Source: Pseudoselenomonas ruminantium (GTDB lineage: Bacteria; Bacillota; Negativicutes; Selenomonadales; Selenomonadaceae). Taken from it: 12,615 nucleotides of DNA. Below are positions 1 through 6,665 of this stretch, piece after piece. The stretch spans positions 1 through 12,615 of the forward strand of contig DFHU01000008.1 of NCBI GenBank assembly GCA_002373045.1, written 5' to 3'. Positions within the stretch are counted from its first letter, which is position 1. Each line of letters starts with the position of its first letter. Under the pieces are notes generated by a model that saw only the letters and a list, made by a program, of their open reading frames with translations, was not told where the DNA came from and did no database searches. The position numbers and the translations under genes were made by a program.

Positions 1-48
1 CTTGTAACGAGAGCAACGAGTTCTTGCCGCTTGCCTAATCCGTAGCTT

Positions 49-239
49 GGGGCGAACGGGGAGTGATTTTTCTGTAGGGAGCGACTGCCTGAACGTAGTG
101 AAGGCCGGCCCCGGCAGAAAATGCTAGAAAATACGCTGAAAGAAGCGCCGTTGGCCTGCCCGGCGCAGGTAACTGGACAGCTCGTCTTTACGAGGGGGTC
201 GTTTAGCGGAAAACAGAAAAATTACTCCCCGTTCACCCC
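49..239. repeat. Large expanded palindromic element with structured interior
   Basis: Positions 49-74 and 214-239 are inverted repeats: 24 of 26 positions match, and both mismatches are tolerable as G-T type pairs on one strand. They enclose 139 nt with several possible local hairpins: 181-194 (CTCGT, loop CTTT, ACGAG), 145-150 with 161-166 (GCGCCG/CGGCGC), 104-107 with 112-115 (GCCG/CGGC), and 85-89 with 113-117 (CTGCC/GGCAG). The arm ends resemble the head of the smaller palindromes in this window: TTTTTCTGTAG at 69-78, GCCTG near 87, TAGCGGA near 205, then AAAAATTACT. I therefore read it as an enlarged member of the same family with about 110 nt of extra sequence in the loop. No protein gene is convincing here. 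The flanks 1-48 and 240-308 contain nothing else I recognise. Whether it acts as RNA or as a DNA element is unknown. Confidence 0.6.
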
Positions 240-308
240 GAACAACGCATGGACGGGATACCTTCAGCACAAACTGCCCGATAAACTGCAATTTAATCGA
301 TGCAATAA

Positions 309-359
309 GCCCGTGGGGCTGGTGATATTTTCCAGGAAAATATCACCAGCCCCACGGGC
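309..359. repeat. Perfect 25-bp palindrome (loop-less copy of the family)
   Basis: Two 25-nt arms, beginning GCCCGTGGGGCTGG, are exact reverse complements separated by one A (TTTTCC-A-GGAAAA). The arms match those of the copies at 9212-9293 and 11686-11768, but the conserved head (GTAGC and TTTGACAAGCCTGTCT) is absent, as if the loop had been cut out. The element starts 29 nt past the tatA stop codon. It is flanked on its right by the family's shared tail (GTCTTATAACATCGGTGTAA, 360-379) and on its left by CGATGCAATAAG. There is no U-tract on the minus-strand side, so it is not a textbook intrinsic terminator, though so stable a hairpin could protect the tatA mRNA 3' end or stop polymerase. 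Confidence 0.8.
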
Positions 360-388
360 GTCTTATAACATCGGTGTAAACCACCAAT

Positions 389-778
389 TTATGCGTTCTT
401 CTTCGCCGTCTGCTCCGCAATCTGCTGCCGCACAGACTCCTGCGTTGGCGCTTCATAAGCTGGCTTGGGTGCAGGCCCAGCTTCCGGCGTTATATTCGGC
501 GTAGACGCTGCCTGCTCTGCGCTGGCCTCCATAGACTGATGGCTTGGCGCCGCAGCCTGTGTTTGCGTGGCCTGCTGTGCAGGTTGTTGAGCAGGCTGTT
601 GCTGCACGGGCGTTTCCATCGGTGCATTAAGCGCCTGTGAGAAAGCATTCGTTGCTTTTTTAAACTCCCGCACACCCTTGCCTACAGAACGGGCAATTTC
701 CGGTAATTTACTGGGGCCAAACACCACAAGCCCCACGATCAAAATCAAGATAAGTTCTGGTACACCGATTCCAAACAT
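389..778 (-). CDS. tatA: Twin-arginine translocase subunit TatA/TatE family
   Basis: Small membrane component of the twin-arginine (Tat) pathway, which exports folded proteins across the inner membrane; TatA protomers assemble around TatC to form the passage. The 129-residue product has the family layout: a short N-terminal membrane helix (about residues 5-20), the FGPSKLP hinge (20-26), and an amphipathic helix (27-45, ending REFKKA). The tail (about 50-129) is low-complexity, rich in Gln, Pro and Ala, and longer than needed for function. Glu8 and the GP hinge are also TatB-like, so TatA versus TatB cannot be fixed by sequence alone; single TatA proteins doing both jobs are common in Firmicutes. 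Start ATG is supported by GAGGAG just upstream. It lies 24 nt after the prenyl synthase gene and is probably cotranscribed with it. No tatC is in the window. Confidence 0.9.
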   Translation of the reverse strand: MFGIGVPELILILIVGLVVFGPSKLPEIARSVGKGVREFKKATNAFSQALNAPMETPVQQQPAQQPAQQATQTQAAAPSHQSMEASAEQAASTPNITPEAGPAPKPAYEAPTQESVRQQIAEQTAKKNA

Positions 779-802
779 GGTGAATCTCCTCTCAACTTTC
801 GC

Positions 803-1774
803 TTAAAAATCCCGGTCACCGATAAAATCCGCCACCTGTACAAAGGCCTCACGGATTTCAGCTGGCAGACCAGCCGGAATCACCTGACGCGCCCGTTCTA
901 AGTATTCATCAGCCTTAGCTTTAGCCACTTCCACGCCATCGGTTTTACGGACAATATTCAAAGCCTGCTCGACCATCTCACTATCCATTTCCGGATTGGT
1001 AACAATAGCCTCCAGCTTCTCCGCATCCGGGCTGACATTTAACGCATGAATAACCGGCAGGGTCACAATTCCCTGACGGATATCATTGCCCGCTGGTTTA
1101 CCAATCTGCTCCGACGTCTGCATGATATCGAGTACATCATCGGTAATCTGGAAAGCCATACCAATGCAGTGGCCGTACTCAGCCAGCTTTTTCGTATCTT
1201 CTTCTGGCAGGCCGCCCACGATACCGCCCAGTTCACAGCAGATTTCCAAAAAATCTGCCGTTTTCTTCTGAATGCGCTCGTAGTAATTATCCAAATCCTT
1301 AACCGCCTGATAAACCGTGTGGTCCTGAATAATCTCACCTACACTGAGGTTGCCCACGAGTTCTGCCAGGCGCTTTGACACATAATCACCATAGCCACCC
1401 TCTGCAATCAAAGCAAAGGCGCGGGCAAAGATATAATCGCCGCCCAAAATAGCAATCTGATTGTTCCACTTGGCATTAGCCGTAGGCTCTCCCCGGCGAG
1501 TATCTGCCTCATCAATCACATCATCATGCACCAATGAAGCGGTATGAATAAGCTCCAAAGCCTCCGCCAAAGGCAGGACTTTTTCCAAGGAAAACGCCTT
1601 ACCACCTCTAGCTGCCAGTAAACAAAGCGCCGGACGAATCCTTTTTCCCCCGGCAGTAACAAGGTGTGTACCGACCTCGTTCACCAATTCCACTGGTGAG
1701 GAAACTGCCCCGATCAGCCCCTCATTCAGCACATCCAAATCACTCTGTATTACATCAAACATGGGGTTTGACAC
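803..1774 (-). CDS. Long-chain polyprenyl diphosphate synthase (HepT/IspB type)
   Basis: Trans-prenyltransferase that condenses isopentenyl diphosphate onto an allylic diphosphate to build the side chain of menaquinone or a related quinone, in the cytosol. Visible signatures (323-residue numbering): GGKRIRP at 42-48 for IPP binding, first Asp-rich motif DDVID at 84-88 followed by RRGEPTAN, and second motif DDVLD at 212-216 in the GMAFQITDD context. The residues four and five places before the first motif are small (Ala, Ser), which in this family means a long product; the exact chain length cannot be read. Start: an upstream in-frame GTG (1781-1783) exists, but it overlaps AGGTGAT (1785-1779 on the minus strand), an ideal ribosome binding site for the GTG at 1772-1774, which I chose. 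A downstream ATG (1760-1762) is the other candidate. A good promoter lies just upstream and tatA follows closely. Confidence 0.9.
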   Translation of the reverse strand: MSNPMFDVIQSDLDVLNEGLIGAVSSPVELVNEVGTHLVTAGGKRIRPALCLLAARGGKAFSLEKVLPLAEALELIHTASLVHDDVIDEADTRRGEPTANAKWNNQIAILGGDYIFARAFALIAEGGYGDYVSKRLAELVGNLSVGEIIQDHTVYQAVKDLDNYYERIQKKTADFLEICCELGGIVGGLPEEDTKKLAEYGHCIGMAFQITDDVLDIMQTSEQIGKPAGNDIRQGIVTLPVIHALNVSPDAEKLEAIVTNPEMDSEMVEQALNIVRKTDGVEVAKAKADEYLERARQVIPAGLPAEIREAFVQVADFIGDRDF

Positions 1775-1778
1775 ATTT

Positions 1779-1785
1779 ATCACCT
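1779..1785 (-). promoter_or_regulatory. Ribosome binding site deciding the prenyl synthase start
   Basis: On the minus strand this reads AGGTGAT followed by AAAT and then GTG at 1774-1772. AGGTGAT pairs with the 16S anti-Shine-Dalgarno end (complement AAGGAGGTGATC) at a good distance. It overlaps the upstream in-frame GTG, which makes that codon an unlikely start. Confidence 0.6.
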
Positions 1786-1824
1786 ACAAAAATACAGTCT
1801 TTATAGCATTTCACGCATTTTATA

Positions 1825-1853
1825 ATTGTACTACATTTCTGCTCATTTGTCAT
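1825..1853 (-). promoter_or_regulatory. Sigma-A promoter for the prenyl synthase-tatA operon
   Basis: On the minus strand: ATGACA (1853-1848), 17-nt spacer, TACAAT (1830-1825). Each hexamer matches five of six consensus bases and the spacing is optimal. It sits in the 85-97 nt gap between the ABC ATPase stop and the prenyl synthase start. Because I see no terminator after the ATPase gene, read-through from the transporter operon may add to this promoter. Confidence 0.75.
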
Positions 1854-1868
1854 TGTTTATATTTATCG

Positions 1869-2645
1869 TTAAAGCATATTTTGCAGGAAAGCTTTCGTCC
1901 GTTCTTCCTTAGGTGCCGCAAAGAATGCCTCCGGCTCGCCCTGCTCCACGATATTGCCGTCCGCCATAAAGATTACCTGACTGGCTGCTTCGCGGGCAAA
2001 CGCCATTTCATGGGTCACCACGACCATGGTCATATGCTCAGCCGCCAATTCACGCATGGTCTTTAAAACCTCGCCCGTAAGTTCCGGGTCAAGGGCCGAG
2101 GTCGGCTCGTCAAAGAGCATAATGTCCGGCTTCATGCAAAGCGCACGCGCGATAGCCACGCGCTGCTGCTGACCGCCGGAAAGCTGCGAAGGGTAGTAGT
2201 CGGCTCTATCCGACAGTCCCACCTTTTCCAACAGTTCCCGCGCATACGGCTCCACTTCACTGCGCTTTAAGCCCTTCACCTGCATGGGCGCTTCCAATAA
2301 GTTTTCCAATACCGTCATATGCGGAAAAAGGTTGAACTGCTGAAAGACCATGCCCGTGGAGGACAGGATTTCCCGTTCTGCCTTGCCGCTGGCATAAACA
2401 GCCTCACCGTTTTTGGTCTGCACCAGGAATTTATCCTTGATGGCAATGCTGCCCTTATCAATCGTTTCCAGTTTATTTATACAGCGCAAAAGGGTGCTCT
2501 TGCCGGAGCCGGACGGGCCGATAATCGCCAGCACTTCCCCGCGGTGTACCTCAATATCAATGCCTTTGAGAACTTCCAGATTATCATAAGCTTTATAAAT
2601 CCCCGTCATTTTCAACATGACTTCGCCCGTATTAGTATTTGCCAT
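1869..2645 (-). CDS. Polar amino-acid ABC transporter, ATP-binding protein (GlnQ type)
   Basis: Cytoplasmic ATPase of a polar amino-acid uptake system; it drives import through the permease encoded just upstream. The 258-residue protein shows every nucleotide-binding motif in order: Walker A GPSGSGKST (43-51), Q-loop FQQFNLFPHMTVLEN (from 101), signature LSGGQ (155-159), Walker B IMLFDEPTSALDPE (175-188), and the switch His in VVTHEMAFA (His212). The FNLFPHMT segment and the SALDPE D-loop are typical of the GlnQ/HisP/ArtP group; the substrate cannot be told from the ATPase. Start ATG is fixed by GGAGG six bases upstream. The first 14 nt overlap the end of the permease gene, so translation is likely coupled. 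No terminator follows the stop codon. Confidence 0.92.
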   Translation of the reverse strand: MANTNTGEVMLKMTGIYKAYDNLEVLKGIDIEVHRGEVLAIIGPSGSGKSTLLRCINKLETIDKGSIAIKDKFLVQTKNGEAVYASGKAEREILSSTGMVFQQFNLFPHMTVLENLLEAPMQVKGLKRSEVEPYARELLEKVGLSDRADYYPSQLSGGQQQRVAIARALCMKPDIMLFDEPTSALDPELTGEVLKTMRELAAEHMTMVVVTHEMAFAREAASQVIFMADGNIVEQGEPEAFFAAPKEERTKAFLQNML

Positions 2646-3270
2646 AATGCGCCTCCAATTTCTTAAAGCCCCAGGTCAGAACAAAAGTCATAGCCAAATA
2701 AAAAATCGCCGCAAACAGGAAGGGCGTCATGTCAAATTCCCGCTGTACAATCGTACGGGCCACCCGCAAAAGGTCGTTCATGGCCAGAATATACACCAGC
2801 GAAGTATCCTTGACCAAATTGATTGTCTCGTTGCTAACCGGCGGCAAAACAATGCGGATAACCTGCGGCAGAATAATACGGCGCATGGTCTGCGGATAGC
2901 TCATACCAAGTGTCTTGGCTGCTTCATACTGCCCTTTGGGCACAGCCTGAATACCGGAACGGAAAATTTCGGCAAAGTAAGCCGCATAATTCAGCGTAAA
3001 CGCGAGCAGCGCCGCGGCGATATCCGGCAGGCGTATGCCAATCATCGGCAAGGCAAAGTAAACAAAGAGCAGCTGCAGCATGAGCGGCGTGCCGCGCATA
3101 ATCCAGATATAAAACTCGACAATCCGGCTGATGATTTTCAAGCTGGACAACCGCCCCAAAGCCGCCATCATGCCCAAAGGCAGCGAAAGCAGCAGGGTGA
3201 CGAAAAATATTTCCAAGGTTATTTGCGTACCATCCAGCATCAGCAGGAAGATGTCAAAGAGTTTTTCCAT
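2632..3270 (-). CDS. Polar amino-acid ABC transporter, permease (HisM/GlnP type)
   Basis: Inner-membrane permease of the amino-acid importer powered by the following ATPase. The 212-residue length is normal for the family. Hydrophobic segments lie near residues 18-40, 50-76, 84-104, 152-166 and 183-203. The signatures are present: GTQITLEIFF near the N-terminus, IMRGTPLMLQLLF (57-69), and the cytoplasmic EAA loop GQYEAAKTLGMS...RRIILPQ (113-136) that docks onto the ATPase. Start ATG has AAGGAG eight bases upstream. No periplasmic substrate-binding protein gene lies beside it in this window, which is unusual for a complete cassette; it is presumably encoded elsewhere, so the substrate stays open (Gln, Glu, His, Arg and Cys are all possible). 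Confidence 0.92.
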   Translation of the reverse strand: MEKLFDIFLLMLDGTQITLEIFFVTLLLSLPLGMMAALGRLSSLKIISRIVEFYIWIMRGTPLMLQLLFVYFALPMIGIRLPDIAAALLAFTLNYAAYFAEIFRSGIQAVPKGQYEAAKTLGMSYPQTMRRIILPQVIRIVLPPVSNETINLVKDTSLVYILAMNDLLRVARTIVQREFDMTPFLFAAIFYLAMTFVLTWGFKKLEAHYGKY

Positions 3271-3311
3271 ATCGCTTACTCCTTTAGTGTCGTAAAGTGT
3301 TAATACATTAG

Positions 3312-3340
3312 ATTATACACAATAACTCTCATCGTGTAAA
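3312..3340 (-). promoter_or_regulatory. Sigma-A promoter for the amino-acid transporter operon
   Basis: On the minus strand: TTTACA (3340-3335), 17-nt spacer, TATAAT (3317-3312). The -10 is perfect and the -35 has five of six matches. The -35 abuts the T-tract of the terminator of the preceding operon, so one operon ends exactly where the next begins. Confidence 0.8.
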
Positions 3341-3341
3341 G

Positions 3342-3369
3342 AAAAAATGACCTGTCGATTGACAAGTCA
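3342..3369 (-). terminator. Rho-independent terminator after the ABC-F gene
   Basis: On the minus strand: TGACTTGTC, loop AATC, GACAGGTCA, then TTTTTT. The 9-bp stem has one G-U pair. It begins 8 nt after the ABC-F stop codon and closes the amidase/SEC-C/MATE/ABC-F operon. Confidence 0.9.
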
Positions 3370-3377
3370 TTCTCCTG

Positions 3378-5288
3378 TTAGTTATCCATTTGACCGGCAA
3401 TTTCTTCCAGATATTCCCAGCGTTCCATAAGGTGTTCCACTTCTGCGGTGAGCCGTGCCTCCTCCTTGGCCAGTTCATTTAAGCGGCCAAAGTCGGTGGC
3501 ATTTTCTGCCATTTGGAGCTGCACGACCTTCAGTTCTCCTTCCTTGCTAGCGATAATGCCTTCAATCTCCGCATATTCCTTCTGCTCCTTGAAGGTGAAT
3601 TTTCGTTTGGGCTGCTCCTGCTTTTCTGCCGCTGCCGGTTTCTCTTTCGGCTTTTTCACAGCAGATTCAGCCGCAGGTGCTGCCAGTGCTTCTTCCTCGG
3701 CCAGCTTTTCCTTGTAATAGGAATAGCCGCCCGCATACATCCGCAGATTGCCGTCTGCTTCATAAGCAAAGACCTTGTTCGCCAGCCGGTCCACAAAAAA
3801 GCGGTCATGGGATACGAAGATGATTGCCCCGTTGAAATCATCAATAAAGCTTTCAAGCACGGCCATCGTTTCGATATCCAAATCGTTGGTCGGCTCGTCC
3901 AGCAGCAGGACATTGGGTTCCTCCATCAACACCCGCAAAAGATAAAGCCGCCGCTTCTCACCACCGGACAGCCGCCCAATCGGTGTCCACTGCAAATCAC
4001 CGGGGAACAGGAAACGCTCCATGAGCTGTGAGGCTGAAATGCGCGTGCCATCCGCCAACGTGATAAAGTGCGCCGCCTCTTTCACATACTCAATCGCCCG
4101 CAGGCGCTCGTCCATATCCACCGCCCGCTGGGCAAAGTAGCCAATTTTGACCGTCTGCCCAATGGTTACCGTACCCGAAGTCGGCGCAAGCTGTCCCGCG
4201 ATGATATTCAGGAGCGTTGTCTTGCCTGTACCATTGGAGCCCAAAATGCCTACGCGGTCGTTGCGCAGAACCGTATAGGTAAAATCTTTGACAATGGTAC
4301 GCCCATCCACTTCATAATGCACATGGTCCAGTTCAATGACCGTACGCCCCAGACGGCTGCCCGCCAGACCGATTTCCACGGTGCTGTTATCGATATTTAC
4401 ACTTTGCGCTTTGACTTCCTCATAGCGCTGAATACGCGCCTTCTGCTTGGTGGAGCGGGCCTGTGCCCCACGGCGCAGCCACTTTAACTCGTTGCGCAGG
4501 AAATTCTGCCGCTTGGCCTCCGTGGACTGCTCCCGTTCCAGACGTGCCGCCTTCTGTTCCAGATACTCCGAATAATTACCCGTATAGGTATAGGCACTGC
4601 CCTTGTCCAATTCCAAAATCTTCGTGGACGTATTATCGAGGAAATAGCGGTCATGGGTCACCATGAGAATGGCCCCCTTAAATGCCCGCAGATATTCTTC
4701 GAGCCAGCCAATGGTTTCGCTGTCCAGATGGTTGGTCGGCTCGTCCAAAATCAATAAATCGCAGGGCTGAATCAACGCCGTTGCCAGTGCCAGCCGCTTC
4801 TGCTCGCCGCCAGAGAGCGTGCCTGCCTTGGCGGTGTAATCACGAATGCCGAGCTTCGTCAATACAGTCTTGGCCGCACCTTCGAGCTGCCAGCCGTCAT
4901 GTTCATCAATCACCGCCGTATGGCGCATGATTTCCTGCTGCGCTTCCTTGTCCTGCGGATTTTTCTCCACTGCCGCCATCGCCAGTTCATAGCCCCGCAA
5001 AGCCTGCATCAACGGCGACATGCCGCGGAATACTTCCATGAGCACTGTGTTTTCCGGCTCAAAGACCTTGTCCTGTGCCAGATACTCAATCCGCAGGCCG
5101 CGCATGGTGGTGATTTCCCCGGCATCCACAGGAATCAGTCCTGCCACCGCCTTCAAAAAGGTACTCTTGCCCGTGCCATTCACACCGACAATCCCGACCT
5201 TATCCCCGGCATCCATACTGAAATTCACGCCGTCAAAGAGAACTTTCTCTCCATAGCTTTTGGTAAAATTTTCAATGGTTATAATCAT
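3378..5288 (-). CDS. uup: ABC-F family ATPase, Uup type, with C-terminal coiled coil
   Basis: Soluble tandem-ATPase protein of the ABC-F family, which act on the ribosome rather than in membranes. Uup has also been linked to DNA structure maintenance and ribosome assembly in E. coli. The 636 residues contain two ATPase cassettes: Walker A GVNGTGKST (35-43), signature LSGGEQ (158-163), Walker B ILDEPTNHLD (180-189); then Walker A GSNGTGKTT (350-358), signature LSGGEKRR (440-447), Walker B LLDEPTNDLD (462-471). The inter-domain linker carries KWLRRGAQARSTKQKAR (269-285), characteristic of Uup. After a Lys/Ala/Pro-rich spacer (540-563) comes a charged coiled-coil domain (565-632), the DNA-binding part of Uup. 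No membrane segment is seen. Start ATG has only a weak GGAAG site; the gene begins 21 nt after the MATE stop, so coupling or reinitiation is likely. An antibiotic-resistance ABC-F role is less likely given the Uup linker and C-terminus. Confidence 0.88.
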   Translation of the reverse strand: MIITIENFTKSYGEKVLFDGVNFSMDAGDKVGIVGVNGTGKSTFLKAVAGLIPVDAGEITTMRGLRIEYLAQDKVFEPENTVLMEVFRGMSPLMQALRGYELAMAAVEKNPQDKEAQQEIMRHTAVIDEHDGWQLEGAAKTVLTKLGIRDYTAKAGTLSGGEQKRLALATALIQPCDLLILDEPTNHLDSETIGWLEEYLRAFKGAILMVTHDRYFLDNTSTKILELDKGSAYTYTGNYSEYLEQKAARLEREQSTEAKRQNFLRNELKWLRRGAQARSTKQKARIQRYEEVKAQSVNIDNSTVEIGLAGSRLGRTVIELDHVHYEVDGRTIVKDFTYTVLRNDRVGILGSNGTGKTTLLNIIAGQLAPTSGTVTIGQTVKIGYFAQRAVDMDERLRAIEYVKEAAHFITLADGTRISASQLMERFLFPGDLQWTPIGRLSGGEKRRLYLLRVLMEEPNVLLLDEPTNDLDIETMAVLESFIDDFNGAIIFVSHDRFFVDRLANKVFAYEADGNLRMYAGGYSYYKEKLAEEEALAAPAAESAVKKPKEKPAAAEKQEQPKRKFTFKEQKEYAEIEGIIASKEGELKVVQLQMAENATDFGRLNELAKEEARLTAEVEHLMERWEYLEEIAGQMDN

Positions 5289-5309
5289 ATACGACTTCCT
5301 AACTATTCC

Positions 5310-6665
5310 TTACCCCAATAAATGGGCAAATTTTTTCTGCACCTGCCGGAGCCTTACTTCCAGACATACCGCACCGATAACAATGCCCGCAATCAGGCCT
5401 ATCCAGTAGCCATACGGCCCCATATCGGTATACTTTGCCAGTCCCCAGCCCAGGGGCAGACCGATAATCCAAAACGAGAGCACCGCGAGCATAAAGGTCA
5501 CATGAACGTCCTTAAAGCCTCTGAGCGCCCCCTGCAATGGCGCATTTATGCTGTCAGCAAACTGCATAAAGACCGCATAAATCAAAAAGACGGACAGTAT
5601 CGGCTGCACTTCGGCACTGCTGGTATAAAGCGCAGCGATTTCATCGCGGAATTGCGTCAAGAACAGCGCCAATGTTCCCACGCTGAAAAAGGTCAGATAA
5701 CGGCTGAGCTTGATGTACTGCCGGGCATCTGCCAGACGCTTAGCCCCCACTTCATAACCGACCAAGATGGTCAGTGTCATGCTCACAGCCAATGGCACCA
5801 TATAGACAATGGTCGTAAAGTTCATGGCCGCCTGATGGGCCGCGACAATCGCCGTACCATAAGCCGTCATAAAGAGCCCCACCGCGCCGAAGATACTTTG
5901 CTCGCAGAACATCGTCGCGCCAATTGGAATCCCTACCCCCAGCTGTTTTTTCCATTCGGCCAAATGGATTCCCGGCAGATGACGGAACACATGATAGTCC
6001 TTAAAAGGATGCATCCGGCTGACCACGATGATATTTAAAATGAGATTGAGCGTCAGCGTAACAGCCGAGCCAATCCCCGCACCGATACCGCCAAATGCAG
6101 GCAGACCAAAGAGGCCATACATAAAGATATAGTTCAGCGTGATATTGGTCGGCACCGTGCACATGGTCACGCACATCGTAAGCCGCGTATAGCCATGCGC
6201 ATCAATGAAGTTGCGCAGCACCGAAGAAATAAAGATGGGAATAATCCCCAGTGACAGAAACATCAGATAGTGGCTCGTGATGTATTCCACCCGCGGCTCC
6301 AGATTCAGGAGCGGCAGAATATAGGGAACCGTAAGCCAGCCCAAGGACACAAAGCCCACGCCTAACGCCAAAGCCCAATAAAAGCCCTGCTTGACGATAA
6401 AGCCGATTTTATCCTGTTTACCGGCACCATAAAGCTGGGAAATAGTCGGCGTAAGCCCCGATATTATTCCCAGAAAACTGCCGAAAAAGGGCATAAAGAG
6501 ATTAACGCCCACAGCCACACCTGCCAAATCCTGCTGACTGATATGTCCGGCCATTACTGTATTAAAAAACCCTGTTGCCATTAATGACAACTGGGTTATA
6601 AAGATGGGCAAAAGCACCACAAAGAATTGCCGTGCTTTCGCCTTGTAACCAAAGGTCTGTTTCAT
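5310..6665 (-). CDS. MATE family multidrug/cation antiporter
   Basis: Inner-membrane antiporter of the multidrug and toxic compound extrusion family, expected to export drugs or metabolites in exchange for Na+ or H+. The 451-residue length and roughly 12 hydrophobic segments fit the family. Family motifs in both halves: LPIFITQLSLMATGFFNTVM (19-38), LTPTISQLYGAGK (71-83), GVGIPIGATMFCEQSIFGAV (243-262), AAHQAAMNF (275-283) and VGYEVGAKR (302-310), the last mirroring the QLYGAGK motif of the first half. The NorM-like arrangement is clear; substrate is not predictable. The ATG shares its A with the TGA stop of the preceding SEC-C gene (6665-6667), a one-base overlap that indicates translational coupling. 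The Uup gene follows 21 nt later. An intact exporter with no sign of decay. Confidence 0.9.
   Translation of the reverse strand: MKQTFGYKAKARQFFVVLLPIFITQLSLMATGFFNTVMAGHISQQDLAGVAVGVNLFMPFFGSFLGIISGLTPTISQLYGAGKQDKIGFIVKQGFYWALALGVGFVSLGWLTVPYILPLLNLEPRVEYITSHYLMFLSLGIIPIFISSVLRNFIDAHGYTRLTMCVTMCTVPTNITLNYIFMYGLFGLPAFGGIGAGIGSAVTLTLNLILNIIVVSRMHPFKDYHVFRHLPGIHLAEWKKQLGVGIPIGATMFCEQSIFGAVGLFMTAYGTAIVAAHQAAMNFTTIVYMVPLAVSMTLTILVGYEVGAKRLADARQYIKLSRYLTFFSVGTLALFLTQFRDEIAALYTSSAEVQPILSVFLIYAVFMQFADSINAPLQGALRGFKDVHVTFMLAVLSFWIIGLPLGWGLAKYTDMGPYGYWIGLIAGIVIGAVCLEVRLRQVQKKFAHLLG

Noticed and set aside
121..504. A 127-codon open frame on the plus strand
   Set aside because: It runs through the interior of one palindrome, across a second and into the antisense of tatA, with no ribosome binding site and no recognisable protein features.
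2617..3303. A 228-codon plus-strand frame
   Set aside because: It lies opposite the well-supported amino-acid permease and has no domain-like sequence.
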